Shown piece by piece: positions 10,751 to 21,198 of a DNA stretch of 64,000 bases (position 1 is the stretch's first letter; each line of letters starts with the position of its first letter). The position numbers and the translations under genes were made by a program. The notes below the pieces were generated by a model. That model was not told the origin of the DNA. It saw only the letters and a program-made list of their open reading frames with translations, and ran no database searches. The stretch spans positions 99,830,628-99,894,627 of the forward strand of contig CM070875.1 of NCBI GenBank assembly GCA_036365515.1. The letters run 5' to 3'. The DNA is from Torymus aiolomorphi. Its lineage: Eukaryota > Arthropoda > Insecta > Hymenoptera > Torymidae.

Positions 10751-11494
10751 TTTTGATTCCTGAAGAAAGTATAAACAACTTGCACCATGGCTTATCAAGT
10801 GAAAAATTGGCTACCATGCAAACACCGGGTACACCTACGTCGCGACTAGACAAAGAAATGAGCGAAATTATAAATTTGACCTCAATTCAAGATGATCGTG
10901 AAAAATATGCAATGTACCAACAAGCATTGGAGCGTTGTATGTATTATAAAAAAATGATACAAACAAGTTTCAAGTGTAAATACCCCCTGAAATACCAATG
11001 AAGGAGGTAGAGTAAATGTCGACGAATATACCAATGAAGAAAACAACAATGAGCGTATAATAAACTGTGTACCACCAACGTTTCAATTTAAAGCAAAATA
11101 GTTATTACAACGATTGCATGATTTTCGTGGTGTCATATGGGATGCTCGTGGTAAGATTACCATAGATGGCAGTATCGTCAAAGGTGGAAACATAGTAGAC
11201 TTCATTAACGATACTGTGAGAAATAGAAAACAGCCGTTGTCAAATGGTTATGGTCAGTTTGCCCAAGCACTTCGTAAAGCAAATATACCACGAGAATTTA
11301 TTGTTAACAATAAAATTTAGGAGCTTGTTTCTTCACCACAAATTGCCAACAGCGAAGAAGAAACTCAATAGTCCGATAGGGAAAAGCCATCCGATAAAAC
11401 AACTCCAAGAAAGTTGAGAAAAAGATTACGTCCCGAAGAAACACCTAGACACGTTTCAAAAGTTCGTATTCTTCCATGGGATCACCTGGAGTAA
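10729..11494 (+). pseudogene. Polinton conserved protein with QTPGTPTSRLD motif, broken
   Basis: The ATG at 10729 (MEHARKMILIPEE) overlaps the previous gene by 22 bp. The N-terminal part has MQTPGTPTSRLDKEMSEI and a following helical stretch (REKYAMYQQALERC). A frameshift or small deletion near 11000 and a stop at about 11099 precede the C-terminal part at 11114-11320 (IDGSIVKGGNIVDFINDTV, ALRKANIPREFI), which is typical of the same Polinton ORF. Another stop occurs at 11318, and a basic tail follows to 11494. The family is widely present in Polintons; its function is unknown to me and it is presumed structural. Confidence 0.65.
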
Positions 11495-11930
11495 ACATTG
11501 AAGAAGAAGAGTTGATCACACACCCAGAATCAAGTCTTGTAGATAATTTAATCAATCTTTTACCTTTTGAAATACATGCCCCAGGGTACTATTTTTGTGG
11601 ACCTGGTACGCGCCTAAACGAAGGTTAGCGAAAGGTGAGAAAGGTGTCAACCCACTTGACGATTATTGTCGTGAACATGATATAGCATATGCAAACAGTG
11701 GCGGTGACCGTAGCAAAGCTGATTGTTTGCTGGCCAAACGTGCCTTTGCGCGTTTGTTGTCTGAAACAGCTACAACTAACGAGAGAAGTGTGGCTTTGGT
11801 CACAACTTGTATGATTAGTAAAATAACTTTTGACAAGTTTTCTTTGTACATTAAAAAAATAATTAAAAAAAGCGTGAAAAAGAAACTAAAAAATTTTAAG
11901 AATAAGATAAATGGAAAAAACGTTAAATAA
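11476..11930 (+). pseudogene. Parvovirus-VP1-like phospholipase A2 domain protein of Polinton, broken
   Basis: PLA2 domains of this kind help virions breach endosomal membranes in parvoviruses; a similar domain occurs in some Polinton/adintovirus minor capsid proteins. The calcium-loop motif (YFCGPGT, about 11590) and the catalytic helix motif with the His-Asp pair (DDYCREHDIAYA, about 11658-11693) are both visible. A single-base-type frameshift near 11615 separates them. The C-terminus is very basic. It lies directly before the integrase and overlaps its start by 20 bp. Domain identity is by motif; activity is not expected from this broken copy. Confidence 0.75.
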
Positions 11931-12990
11931 TTTTTTTTATCGACCACCGAAATCACCAGCCTATGCCGGTGCATACAACCTTTTAAAAACAGCAGGTAAA
12001 AAACATGATCGCAAAAAAATTATCAAATGGTTTGAAAGTCAGGATGCTTATACTCTACATAAGCGTGTACGTCGTCATTTCCCACATAGGACTTATGATG
12101 TTCGTAACCCTTTTGATGTGTGGGAAGGAGATCTCGCTGATTTACGAGCACTAAATACCTATAAGGATGACAACACGTATCTACTTGTGGTTATAGACGT
12201 TTTATTAAAATTTGCATGGGTTGAACCAATTCGTAACAAAACATTGAAAAGTGTTGCTACAGCTTTTGAACGTATTTTGGCGCAGTGTAAAGGACAACAC
12301 CCTATTCTCTTTCAAACTGATAAAGGTAAAGAATTTCTCTCTAAGGAGATGCAATAAGTTTTGAAAAAGAATAGTATAAATTACAGTGTGGTTAGAAATC
12401 CTGATATTAAAACGGTTGTGGTGGAAAGGTTTAATAGAACATTGAAGGGCCGATTATGGCGATATTTTACTCATAAAAACACGTACAGATATATTGATAT
12501 TTTACAAAAAATTGTTGATGCTTACAATAGTTCTTGGCATTCTGGTACTAAAATCGTTCCTGCTAAAGTTAATTTGTACAATGCCGCAAAAGCACACCAA
12601 AACCTAGCCCAACGATACAATACGACTCGTATCCGATATCCTAAATACAAGGTGAGTGACTTGGTGCGTGTCAGTCGTGCCAAACTAGTGTTCAAGAAAG
12701 CATACGAAAGTGATTGCACTTTGGAATTGTTCCGAATTATACACATATCTACTGAGAGACAAACACCTGTGTATACTTTGTAAGATCTTGACGGTGAACC
12801 AATCGAAGGTTTTTTCTACGAAGAAGAACTTTCCAGAGTACAAAAAGATTTGCATACCGAATCATTTCAGATAGATAATATTCTAAAAACTAAAGGTAAA
12901 GGGAAAAACAGAAAATATTTTGTAAGTTGGAAAGGCTATCTCGACAAATCTAATTCCTGGGTGTCCGCAAACAATTTGAAAAAGATATAA
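11911..12990 (+). pseudogene. Polinton integrase (retroviral type) with C-terminal chromodomain
   Basis: It catalyses insertion of Polinton DNA. The DDE triad is visible: WEGDLADL (Asp), FQTDKGKEF (Asp) and VVERFNRTLK (Glu). The N-terminal HHCC-like zinc region is not obvious. The frame continues through two in-frame stops, TAA at 12355 and TAA at 12781, with no shift, so only point mutations separate the parts. The C-terminal region (about 12880-12980) reads as a chromodomain: KYFVSWKGY followed by NSWVSANNLKK. A chromodomain may steer insertion to particular chromatin. The final TAA overlaps the ATG of the next gene at 12990. Confidence 0.9.
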
Positions 12991-14555
12991 TGAAAGAGCA
13001 ATTTTATATCGTATTATCTAGTAACAACAGTGTGTATGTGTTTCCTGAAAACAAAACAACACATTTTACTACACAGTTACCTCAATTTATATGGTGAGTG
13101 GTCTGTAGCTCTTTGTGAGAATCAGATATCCCACACATTTCAGCATATTTCGATCGATAACTATGAGGGTATGGTTTTTGTAAATACAATTGAATCATTT
13201 TCAACAAATGTTTTGAGACACGTATCAACAGAAAAGGATATTGTTCCACACTTATCACCAGGAATCTATACAGATATGGAAAATCTTTTACAAGGAATAA
13301 ATAATTTACCTAATATGAAAAATCACTTACAATACAAAATACAATGTGGAGGATTTATAGAAATTGAACGAATTTCTCAGGATACTTGTGACACTAATTT
13401 TCATAGTTTGATATTGTCTGAAAAACTCTTGAGAATTATTGGTTTTGAAAACTGTAATCTTGAAAAAATTAAGGGTACAGTTATCGGTCAAAGACCCGCT
13501 GACCTTATTAGTGGTTTAACCTCAATAATAAGAGTGTATAGCGATATTTGTGAACCTTACATTACAGGTGATGTACACACGCCTCTTTTACGTATTTTTC
13601 CTCTTAATATGAATGGATATAAATATGGTAGTATTGAGATTAAAAACTTTACCACACCAATGTATATGAGGCGTTTCACGTCAGCTCTCCAGGCGCGGCG
13701 CGCGAGCGCGAAATCATGCTGTTTTCAGCTTGTGTTTGAAGGGCTAAGATGTATCTAAAAAAAATAATCCCCAAGTGATTTCGATGTATTTTTTCCTCAG
13801 CTTTCCGATGGTGCTATTAGTTTCTAAAAATTTTTCAATTCTAACCTCAAAAAAACATAAAACGTTATTATAATATATAAACATAAACATAATATTTTTA
13901 ATATTTTTTTTTACCTGCTAGATCGAAAGAGGAGGAAATTTTACATGGATATAGCCTTTTTCTACATAGGGGTTTTTCGATTTTTTCGAGATATTATTCA
14001 AGAAATACTTAGAATTGAAAAATTTTGAGAAACTAATAGTACCATCGGAAAGCTGAGGAAAAAATACATCGAAATCACTTGGGGATTATTTTTTTTAGAT
14101 ACATCTTAGCCCTTCAAACACTATATCTCAAAAACTATATTTTTAATAATTTTTTTGACCTGCTAGATCGAAAGAGGAGGAAAATTTACATGGATATAGC
14201 CTTTTTCTACATAGGGGTTTTTTGATTTTTTCGAGATATTATTCAAGAAATACTTAGAATTGAAAAATTTTGAGAAACTAATAGCACCATCGGAAAGCGG
14301 AGGAAAAAATACATCGAAATCACTTGGGGATTATTTTTTTTAGATACATCTTAGCCCTTCAAACACAAGCTAAAAACAGCATGATTTCGCGCTCGCGCGC
14401 CGCGCCGGGAGAGCTGACGTGAAACGCCTCATATTCCATTGTTCTCTACGTCGTTTCAATCGATCACAATAGATATAAAGGACCAAGATGGAAACCTTAT
14501 AGCATTCGATTACGGCACGTTGACAGTGACACTTCATTTTAAGAGAACCGCATAA
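12990..14555 (+). pseudogene. Penton-like (minor capsid) protein of Polinton, split by a MITE
   Basis: Penton proteins occupy the capsid vertices (single jelly-roll fold). The ATG at 12990 starts MKEQFYIVLSSNNS, with ENKTTHFTTQLPQ after it, which is typical of the family. A frameshift near 13085 leads into the long frame 13087-13666 (YGEWSVALCENQI through IRVYSDICEPYITGDVHTP). The MITE at 13667-14431 splits the gene at about five sixths of its length; the C-terminal piece (about 14434-14555) ends in FDYGTLTVTLHFKRT, again typical. Family identity is from these N- and C-terminal signatures; the fold is inferred. Confidence 0.75.
13667..14431. mobile_element. MITE with about 190-bp inverted ends, TA target duplication
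   Basis: The ends TGAGGCGTTTCACGTCAGCT and its complement face each other, and inverted similarity continues for about 190 bp (through the GCGCGAGCGCGAAATCATGCTG and TAAGATGTATCT blocks). A TA dinucleotide flanks both ends (13665-13666 and 14432-14433), as for Tc1/mariner-type non-autonomous elements. Inside, a segment of about 245 bp containing CTGCTAGATCGAAAGAGG (about 13916 and 14160) is directly repeated, so one arm has been duplicated in tandem. No coding potential. Confidence 0.85.
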
Positions 14556-14556
14556 G

Positions 14557-15073
14557 ATGGGGTATTTTGAAACAACTTATGATAACCAAAATTACCGCGA
14601 TCCATTCGATAATTATATTACAATAGATACATCTATGCAAAAAGGAAAAGGTGTTGGGAGCTTTTTAAAAGGTGTCTATCGTAGTGTTTTACCGCTTGTA
14701 AAAAAGGTGGTAAGGCTATAGGAAAAGCTGTTGGCAAAGAGGCTTTACGAACAGGTGTAAATATTTTAGATGCATTACACATTAAAAGCCTTTTAAAGAA
14801 TCTTTTCGCTGTAATATACGAGAATCAGGAAAGAATCTTAAAAGAAAAGCCGAAGAAAAATTGGATAATCTCATAAGTGGTTCAGGATATAAAACTAAGC
14901 GTCGGGCACGGAAACAACAGTCGACTACGAACTCTGATACAGTAAACACGAAAAGTAGAAAATGTTCCAAAGATAAGGCAAAGAAAAAATTTGGTAATAA
15001 AAAAACACCCTGTAAAAATAAAAAGAAAACTTTGAAAGAAAAACGTACGGCACGAGATATTTTTGAAGAATAA
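14557..15073 (+). pseudogene. Polinton minor capsid / protein-VI-like basic protein, broken
   Basis: The ATG at 14557 starts MGYFETTYDN, one base after the penton-like stop. A Gly-rich then amphipathic segment follows (KGKGVGSFLKGVYRSVLPLV), the type of region found in adenovirus protein VI-like membrane-active proteins. A frameshift near 14708 shifts the reading to AIGKAVGKEALRTGVNI and another near 14830-14860 leads to SGSGYKTKRRARKQ and a Lys-rich tail ending at 15073. Similar Polinton proteins show this order. The assignment is by order and composition; moderate certainty. Confidence 0.6.
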
Positions 15074-15112
15074 TTTCTACATAGTGGTTCGTGTGCATGT
15101 CTTAAATTTGAA

Positions 15113-16110
15113 ATGAATTTATTTAGTGTACCTCCTACTCAAACAACGATTGGAAATTCAAATTATGTTCAATACAAACCATATCTTCGTTAACTGAAGT
15201 GTCGCCAATAGAGGTATCTCTATTATACCTTGCACATACTCTGCTTAGTGTTCGTGTAACTATCGCACAAACAGTAATACCTCCTAAATCCATAGATAAA
15301 AATACCTTGAAAAATGTTGGTCCTGTAAATAATTTTGTGCACTCGCTATTTAATCAAGTTGATGTGTTTTTTAATCAAAAACCTGTTTCTCCGCCCAACA
15401 ACGCCTACGCTTATGGATTATACATTGAAACTTTATTGAACCATGGGTCTACAGCTAAAAAATCTCATCTCACCAGTGCACTATGGTACACCGACACCGA
15501 CACCCCTGAAAAAATGGATGCTACAGATGACGAAAACGAAGGCCTTACAAGTCGCCGAAACCTTATGGGTGAGGAGAAAAACATAGATATGATTGGGTAT
15601 TTGCATTGTGATGTTTTCAATCAGGACAAATTATTAATTAATGTGGACAGTGTATTTATGTGATAACGCCGAGCCCGAACACCCGCCAATAAAATAATTA
15701 TTAATCCTCTCTTCCTCTCGCTCGCTTTAATCTCACTGACCTTCCAAAAGGAGATTCCGCTGTGACCCCGTCGGCTCGGACAAGCTACGGCGCTGAAAAG
15801 GTTGGGAAGGTTTACCTCGCCAAATAAATGCTCAAACTCTAAATTCAGTTAAACTCTCATTTTATTCAAACTAGAACCCTAACTACAGTTCGCAAGGCTC
15901 GCGCTCATACGCACACACTCAATCCTCCCGACGCTGCCCTCTTCCGCACATTCACACCTCGAACGCAAGGAGGCGCAACGAGTAATTCGCCGCCGCACGC
16001 GCCGTGTCCCAAACGCCGCTGCGCGTTCACGACAAACGCGAAGAAAGTTTCGCGAGCCCGATTCCACAAACCGGACGCGCTCACGAGCCCCCTCTCACTC
16101 TCTCACTCTC

Positions 16111-16150
<40 letters not shown>

Positions 16151-16530
16151 AATCTCCAAGCGCGTCCTCGGAGAATCGCCGCAGCGCGATTTCGCTAATT
16201 GTCGTCTTCTTCTCTGCTGCTCCACTTCCTTTACTTCTCTCTTCCTCTCCTTTGCTCTCTCTCGCGAGCACTCCTCCAACGTTCTCTCTTTTCCGCACTC
16301 TTTTCTCGCACCGCACGCGCACGTGTTCGCCGCTGCCTCAACACTATCGATCTCCCGCGCTCGCGTCGTACAGCTTGCCCCCGCGCAGGCGCAGCAGAAC
16401 GGCGAGTTGCATCAGCTCCGACGAGGGACCTGATGGCGACTACGCCACTGCCGCCCGCGGGGTGCTGCCATCTCATACATCGCCGCTGCACCGCTCACGC
16501 GCGCGCGAAACTCACACGCGCCTCATGCTC

Positions 16531-16590
<60 letters not shown>

Positions 16591-17543
16591 CTCTCTCTCT
16601 CTCCTCTTACCTTCTTCTGCACCACGGAGCGTTTCGCGTTCCGCGATCGTCTTCGTCTCCCATGGTCTCTCGCAAGGTGTCAAAAACCGAGAAAAAATAA
16701 AGAACATTCCCTCCCGTTAGCTCCCGAACTAATCAATCAACATTCGGCCGTCCAAATCGGTGCGCCGCGAGTCCAGCGAGAGGAAGAGGCATTTTAGGCG
16801 AAAAGACATCGTCACAAATGGTGTCGAAGTAGGTGTGCGGCTCGTACGATCACGAGATAGTTTTTGTCTTATAGACCCAACAGGACTCTGCACCGCTCGA
16901 ATCACCGAAGCTGCTCTCTTCGTACGTCGTGTCAGACTTAGTCCGAGTATTATATTGGTTCACGAAAAAGCCCTTTCGAAAATAACAGCTAAATATCCCC
17001 TCAGACGTATAGAAGTAAAAGCTATTACAATGCATAGTGGTATTCATGGAGAAACAGTGGATAATGTCATTTTAGGACAATTACCAAAAAGAATTATTGT
17101 TGGTTTTGTAGAAAATGAAGCTTTTAACGGCGATAAGTGTCTCAATCCGTTTAACTTTAAAAATTTCCATATAAATTACTTGTGTCTCTATATTGATGGT
17201 GTACAAGTACCGTCTAAACCATTACACCCTGATTTTAAAACGAATAATATCTATATATCATACTTTATTTTCTCGTACAGGTATACATTATTTAAATGAG
17301 GGTAATTCTATTTCTCGCGAAGCTTATGCCAATGGATATTGTCTTTTCGCGTTCGATGTAACACCTGAGTTATCAGCAAATCAAGACACACATTGGAATC
17401 TAGTAAAACATGGTAGTGTAAGAATTGATGTGCGTTTTGATGATCTGTTAAGCAGTACAGTAAATTGTATAATTTATGCTGAATATGAAAATATACTTGA
17501 GATTGATTCGTTACCTCAAGTTCTCGTGGACTATAGTGGGTGA
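15113..17543 (+). pseudogene. Polinton major capsid protein (double jelly-roll), split
   Basis: It forms the main hexon-like capsomers. The ATG at 15113 opens MNLFSVPPTQTTIGNS; a frameshift near 15190 leads to the frame 15199-15643. The gene is then interrupted by the 1.17-kb GC-rich insertion at 15644-16816. The 3' half resumes at about 16821 (VRLVRSRDSFCLI, AKYPLRRIEVKAI, LGQLPKRIIVGFV, NPFNFKNFHINY, IDGVQVPSKPL), shifts frame near 17265, and ends at 17543 after AYANGYCLFAFDVTPE and INCIIYAEY-like sequence. These blocks are highly characteristic of Polinton capsid proteins. The flanking frames would be back in register if the insertion and one copy of its 4-bp repeat were absent. Confidence 0.88.
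15644..16816. mobile_element. Solo-LTR-like GC-rich insertion in the capsid gene
   Basis: A 1,173-bp block, much more GC-rich than the Polinton, flanked by AATG at 15640-15643 and 16817-16820. A 4-bp duplication is typical of Gypsy-type integration. It ends in TCACA; a TGTGA matching inverted end occurs at 15659, so the true LTR edge may be 15659 with a few extra bases before it. It contains CT microsatellites (about 16094-16148 and 16537-16600). All open frames inside are biased simple-sequence frames. It has no pol genes, so I read it as a solo LTR. Confidence 0.65.
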
Positions 17544-17643
17544 GATAGATGGTGGGGGAAAGTAGTAGTGGGGATAAAGCTTAATGGTTAGGAAATGTTT
17601 CTTATGTGTCAGTCGTTAAGCGGACGTTGATGTGTTCAAAACT

Positions 17644-18003
17644 ATGAAGATGGATATCGTCGTAGATATACAGTGTGCCAAAGATTATAAGAACCGTGTG
17701 GTACCAAAAGAAGTAGCAGTTCTTTCATTAAATCAAAATTTCACAAGACATTGGATTGTTTCTCCGAATAGACAAATAACTGCACTATATCAAGAGGCTA
17801 GAAAAGAAAACGATTGTTTATCACGAAACCATTACGGTTTGGACTGCACTACACGGCACTTATAAATTTAGAGTTGGAGGAATATGACCCACCATTTCAC
17901 AGACTCACAGAATCTGGTAATTACTGCATGCAAAATTCTTTAGAAGTCGGTTTTTCAAAGATTAGTTGTGCTTTGAATAACGTCTCTAAGTTAATAACGT
18001 AGC
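17644..18003 (+). pseudogene. Polinton uncharacterised protein (copy B of a two-member family)
   Basis: The ATG at 17644 opens a frame with IVVDIQCAKDYKNR, VPKEVAVLSLNQ and EARKENDCLSRNHYGLD, ending at 17865. The reading shifts near 17850 into the frame 17814-18002, which ends in ISCALNNVSKL. The order of blocks matches the gene at 8862-9348, so the two are probably paralogues within one element. Copy B sits between the major capsid gene and the protease. Function unknown. Confidence 0.6.
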
Positions 18004-18069
18004 TGAACACAAGCGGCAAAACTCAAGCTGCTGAAGAATTTATCTTTGCACCACCTATTAGCCTCTGCG

Positions 18070-18440
18070 ATGAACAATATACAAATTCAACGGATTTTAT
18101 CTCAAATTCCTACTCACGCTGTGGGGGTCTTTGCGGTAGATCAAATTCCTCTGGATAAACCTGACTTGCATTGGGTGGAAATTTACGTCAATAAAAATGG
18201 TAATGCCTGGTACTTTGATAGTTTTGGTGTACCTCCTTACATACCCGACCATATAAACCGTATTCGAAGAAATGAAATTTCGATGGAATTCACGACAACT
18301 ACAAAGTCACTACTTCAGATACATGTGGTTATTTTTGTCTCATGTTTTTACATTACATGTCTGCGGGTCTTGTAACTTACACAAAAATGATCAAAAAAAT
18401 TATGTTTCAAAATTGTATAGGGGCATATTTCCCCGCTACC
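18070..18440 (+). pseudogene. Adenain-like cysteine protease of Polinton, frameshifted
   Basis: The adenovirus-type protease matures capsid proteins. The ATG at 18070 starts MNNIQIQRILSQ. The catalytic His lies in DLHWVEIYV (about 18165), the acidic residue in AWYFDSFGVPP (about 18210-18240), and the Cys box CGYFCLMFLHY (about 18322-18354) is in a different frame, so a frameshift lies near 18300. The usual Gln before the Cys box is not clear. The C-terminal end runs on without a stop towards the next gene. The three catalytic landmarks and the genomic context make the identity secure; the copy is inactive. Confidence 0.85.
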
Positions 18441-18505
18441 ATTACCACCCCCATTACTATCCTACCCCTTCCAATAGAAAACTCCTCCATCATCAGTATG
18501 AATAG

Positions 18506-18513
18506 TATAAAAA
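18506..18513 (+). promoter_or_regulatory. TATA box before the 18594 gene
   Basis: TATAAAAA, 88 bp upstream of the ATG at 18594. A TTAGTTCACTC stretch shortly after it resembles ACAGTTCACTC after the TATA box at 5350, hinting at a shared start-site motif within the element. Confidence 0.45.
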
Positions 18514-18593
18514 GAGCGTCTAGCGCAGTCTATTCATTAGTTCACTCCATCACTCCTGCTGAAAATAATACTGCCAAGCGTAAATACACGACA

Positions 18594-19355
18594 ATGGCTG
18601 GTCAACAAAGTGCTTCCAAATATTATTGTCATCAGCTGCTGCCGATGGTGTACGGACTAAACAAATCTTATACCAAGAAAATTACAATTGGTCTAGAAAA
18701 TAAGAAAATTGGTGGTGAATTTCTACCTATCATCCGTCTTAGTGGTAGCGGCTTTGTCGGTATACCGTTTACTGTGCCTGACTGGCGTTTATTTGAAGAA
18801 AATTTTCCAGTAACTGAAAATTTTTTTGAAACTGAAGATGGTGATGTGCTGGATACAAAGATACCCTTTAGCCATTTTAGCATAAAACTTATTATGAGCT
18901 ATGGCGACAAGGCATTTGAACTTGTGGAAGAACAAGAAGATTCACAGACGTCAGATGATCAACCACCAACGAAGCAGTACCGACGTAGTTTAATATTTAA
19001 GAAAGTTTCTTTTGATGGATTAAAAATATTAAAACATTGTATACGTGTGAGAGTGAGATTTTTATTAGACGTAAAATGTAACATATAATATATTATTAAT
19101 AAACTTTGTCATTATTTCAAACAAAAATTGCAAGAATCACAATCATCACAATATACGCATTTTTCTAAGAATGATTTATTAACTTTTGCGGAAAAATTCG
19201 GTATACCTGATTCTGATAAAGTTTATGATGAAATAATGATTAAAAAAAATAATATACCAATATCAATACCCATTTATGATGTTATGTCTTTAATACATGA
19301 ACTTGTATCATTATATTTAGAAAATATTATATTTTTAATGAATAAAAAGATTTAA
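18594..19355 (+). pseudogene. Polinton conserved protein of unknown function, one stop
   Basis: I chose the ATG at 18594 (MAGQQSASKYYCHQLLPM); an in-frame ATG at 18498 is an alternative. The central part (KITIGLENKKIGGEF, SGFVGIPFTVPDW) is a recurrent insect Polinton ORF with no known function; it has alternating hydrophobic residues suggesting beta structure and an acidic Gln/Ser linker. The frame is interrupted once by TAA at 19086 and then continues without shift to 19355 (DLLTFAEKFGIPDSDKVYDE, helical Leu/Ile-rich end). It is the last recognisable Polinton gene on the right. Confidence 0.6.
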
Positions 19356-19432
19356 ATGTATCAAACTTGTTTTCACTTACCTTTCACACTCCTATCCTAA
19401 GGTACTCCTTATTCTAAAGTTAGATATTATAC

Positions 19433-19545
19433 ATTTTAAATCATAGAATTAAATTTTAAATTATAGAGTTAAATTTTAAATTATAGCGTTAAATTTTAAA
19501 TCATAGAGTTAAATTTCATATTATAGAGTTAAATTTTGAATATTG
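19433..19545. repeat. 20-bp AT-rich tandem repeat, about five copies
   Basis: Units of the form TTAAATTTTAAATYATAGAG repeat with one or two changes each, just right of the last Polinton gene. Possibly part of the element's terminal region. Confidence 0.8.
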
Positions 19546-19671
19546 TGGCACTATGCGGTAGATATAATAAACCCCCACCACTACTGGTGGGAGGGGGTAT
19601 TATCCCACCAGTGGTAGGGGAACGGGCAATGGTGGGGGTTTGTTGTGTATGCCCCATGGTGCCATAATAAC
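19543..19671. repeat. Short palindromic element (hairpin) rich in CCCACCA/TGGTGGG
   Basis: Outer arms TATTGTGGCAC and GTGCCATAATA, then AAACCCCCACCA against TGGTGGGGGTTT, and an inner CCCACCAGTGGTA palindrome. Total length about 129 bp with no coding capacity: a small MITE or a structured end of the Polinton. Confidence 0.6.
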
Positions 19672-19717
19672 TACTTGAATATATCTAGAGATTGTTCAAT
19701 TTGGATTTTAATCAAAC

Positions 19718-19720
19718 ATT

Positions 19721-19776
<56 letters not shown>

Positions 19777-20940
19777 ACTAGAGTAGTATATGTTGTATCA
19801 CATGTTATTGCTTACTTCAGGACATAGTTACATTTCTGAAGCAGCAAACATCCTATACAGGTAGACATAGCTACACTGGTACATAGGTCCGGTGTACTTA
19901 AAACTAAAAAAACTTAAGTAACATACAAACTGGGCATGGACTCAAAGATTCCACTATAAATAATATATTTGGTCCACAGTTGATTATCTCACCCATACTG
20001 GAAAGTTAAATTTTTATTTATTTATTTTTTTTTTTTGTTTTTTTTTTTGTTTAAATTCTAGAATATATTAGTACCAATCCATATTTTTAGCTTTTTCTTA
20101 TTATAATTTTTTGCGATATCTAGAACTTTAAGATTTGGATTAGATTTCGGAAGACAATTAAATACTTGTATCGCTCTGACATAGTTATCTTTATCACTAA
20201 CAGTTTTCGAATACTTTGGTGGTATTATAGGTTTATTTCTAGTTTTGCTAGTCGATGTTAAGTATAAATTCTTAAGTTCATTATAATGATACGTTACACA
20301 TTCGTAAACAAAAATTTGTTTTAGATTCAAGGGATTGTCTCGATTGAACATACTTTTGTTTACAATTTTTAAAATCCTATTTTGGATGTTTTTTAGTAAT
20401 TTCAAGTTGTTTTTATATGCACCACCCCATGCAATATTTCCATAGCTAATGACACTATGAAAAAATGCATAATATAATGTCTTAAGTGTGTCAGATTGCA
20501 TATATGTTGATAATTTGTACAGTATATATATTATATATTTAGTTTTTTTTATTATATATTCAATATGTTTATCCCACTTTAGCCTATAATCAATAATTAT
20601 ACCTAGATATTTACAGTATTCTACCCTGCTCAATTTAGTACTCTGAATGCGTATGTTCATATCTTCGGAAACACTATCACAATAGTTACCAAAAGTTATG
20701 TACACAGGTTCCTTTACATTTAGTGTTAGTTTGTTAAGTGCTAGCCAAATATTTATTTCTTCTAAGTACTTGTTGATTTTATTTTCTACTTTCTCCCATG
20801 AAAACAAACATTTTGTATTTTAATAACTGACAACTTAACTTGAAACTTTGACATTATCATTATCTTCATACATGTATTTCACTTCTGCAACATCTGTATT
20901 TAATAGTCTCAGATCATTTATTTTTATAGAATAAATATAG
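19718..20940 (-). pseudogene. 5'-truncated non-LTR retrotransposon (Jockey/CR1-type reverse transcriptase C-terminus)
   Basis: The minus frame 20807-20058 shows the post-catalytic part of a LINE reverse transcriptase: thumb-type CKYLGIIIDYRLKWDKHI, the YYAFFHSVISYGNIAWGGA block and LKNIQNRILKIV. Upstream (about 20940-20860) a degenerate INDLRLLN stretch stands where the YADD box should be, and the box itself is lost. After the stop a 3' UTR of about 280 bp runs left, past an A/C-rich run (20009-20052), into a (TAAA)n tail at 19718-19776. A 5' truncation with a simple-repeat tail is the normal state of dead LINE copies. Confidence 0.85.
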
Positions 20941-21198
20941 GTATCTGTTTATTAAAACTGGTAGTAATCTTGAAAATAATGTATCGTAAAAACCACTATT
21001 TAATTAAAAATAAGTAATTTTTGTTCTGATCAAGCGCACGTTCCACAGAAAAATTTCATGTACTTTAACATTCTTTACCATCAACATTCTAAACCACTAA
21101 AGACTAATTTCTATAAACATAACTTTTTTATATATTGCAATTGTTTCCAACAGTTCAGATATTATTGTGAATTCTAATATAGTTGAATAAGTTCAACC
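20941..21198. other. AT-rich spacer, nothing recognised
   Basis: No gene-like frame or clear repeat between the LINE fragment and the foldback element. Confidence 0.4.

Larger units (their letters stand above)
5345..19355 (+). mobile_element. Polinton/Maverick (endogenous adintovirus-like) element, degraded
   Basis: Polintons are large self-synthesising elements that encode a protein-primed DNA polymerase B, a retroviral-type integrase, a packaging ATPase, an adenovirus-like protease and capsid proteins. All of these classes are recognisable here on one strand, in series and tightly spaced or overlapping. Every long gene is damaged. Two later insertions (13667-14431 and 15644-16816) lie in the penton-like and major capsid genes. 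I could not find the long terminal inverted repeats, so the limits given are those of the recognisable gene block and its first promoter-like box. The element looks like an old, dead copy. Confidence 0.9.

Noticed and set aside
16004..16800. Overlapping open frames on both strands in the GC-rich block
   Set aside because: They run through CT/GA microsatellites, overlap in several frames, show no domain, and lie within a solo-LTR-like insertion.
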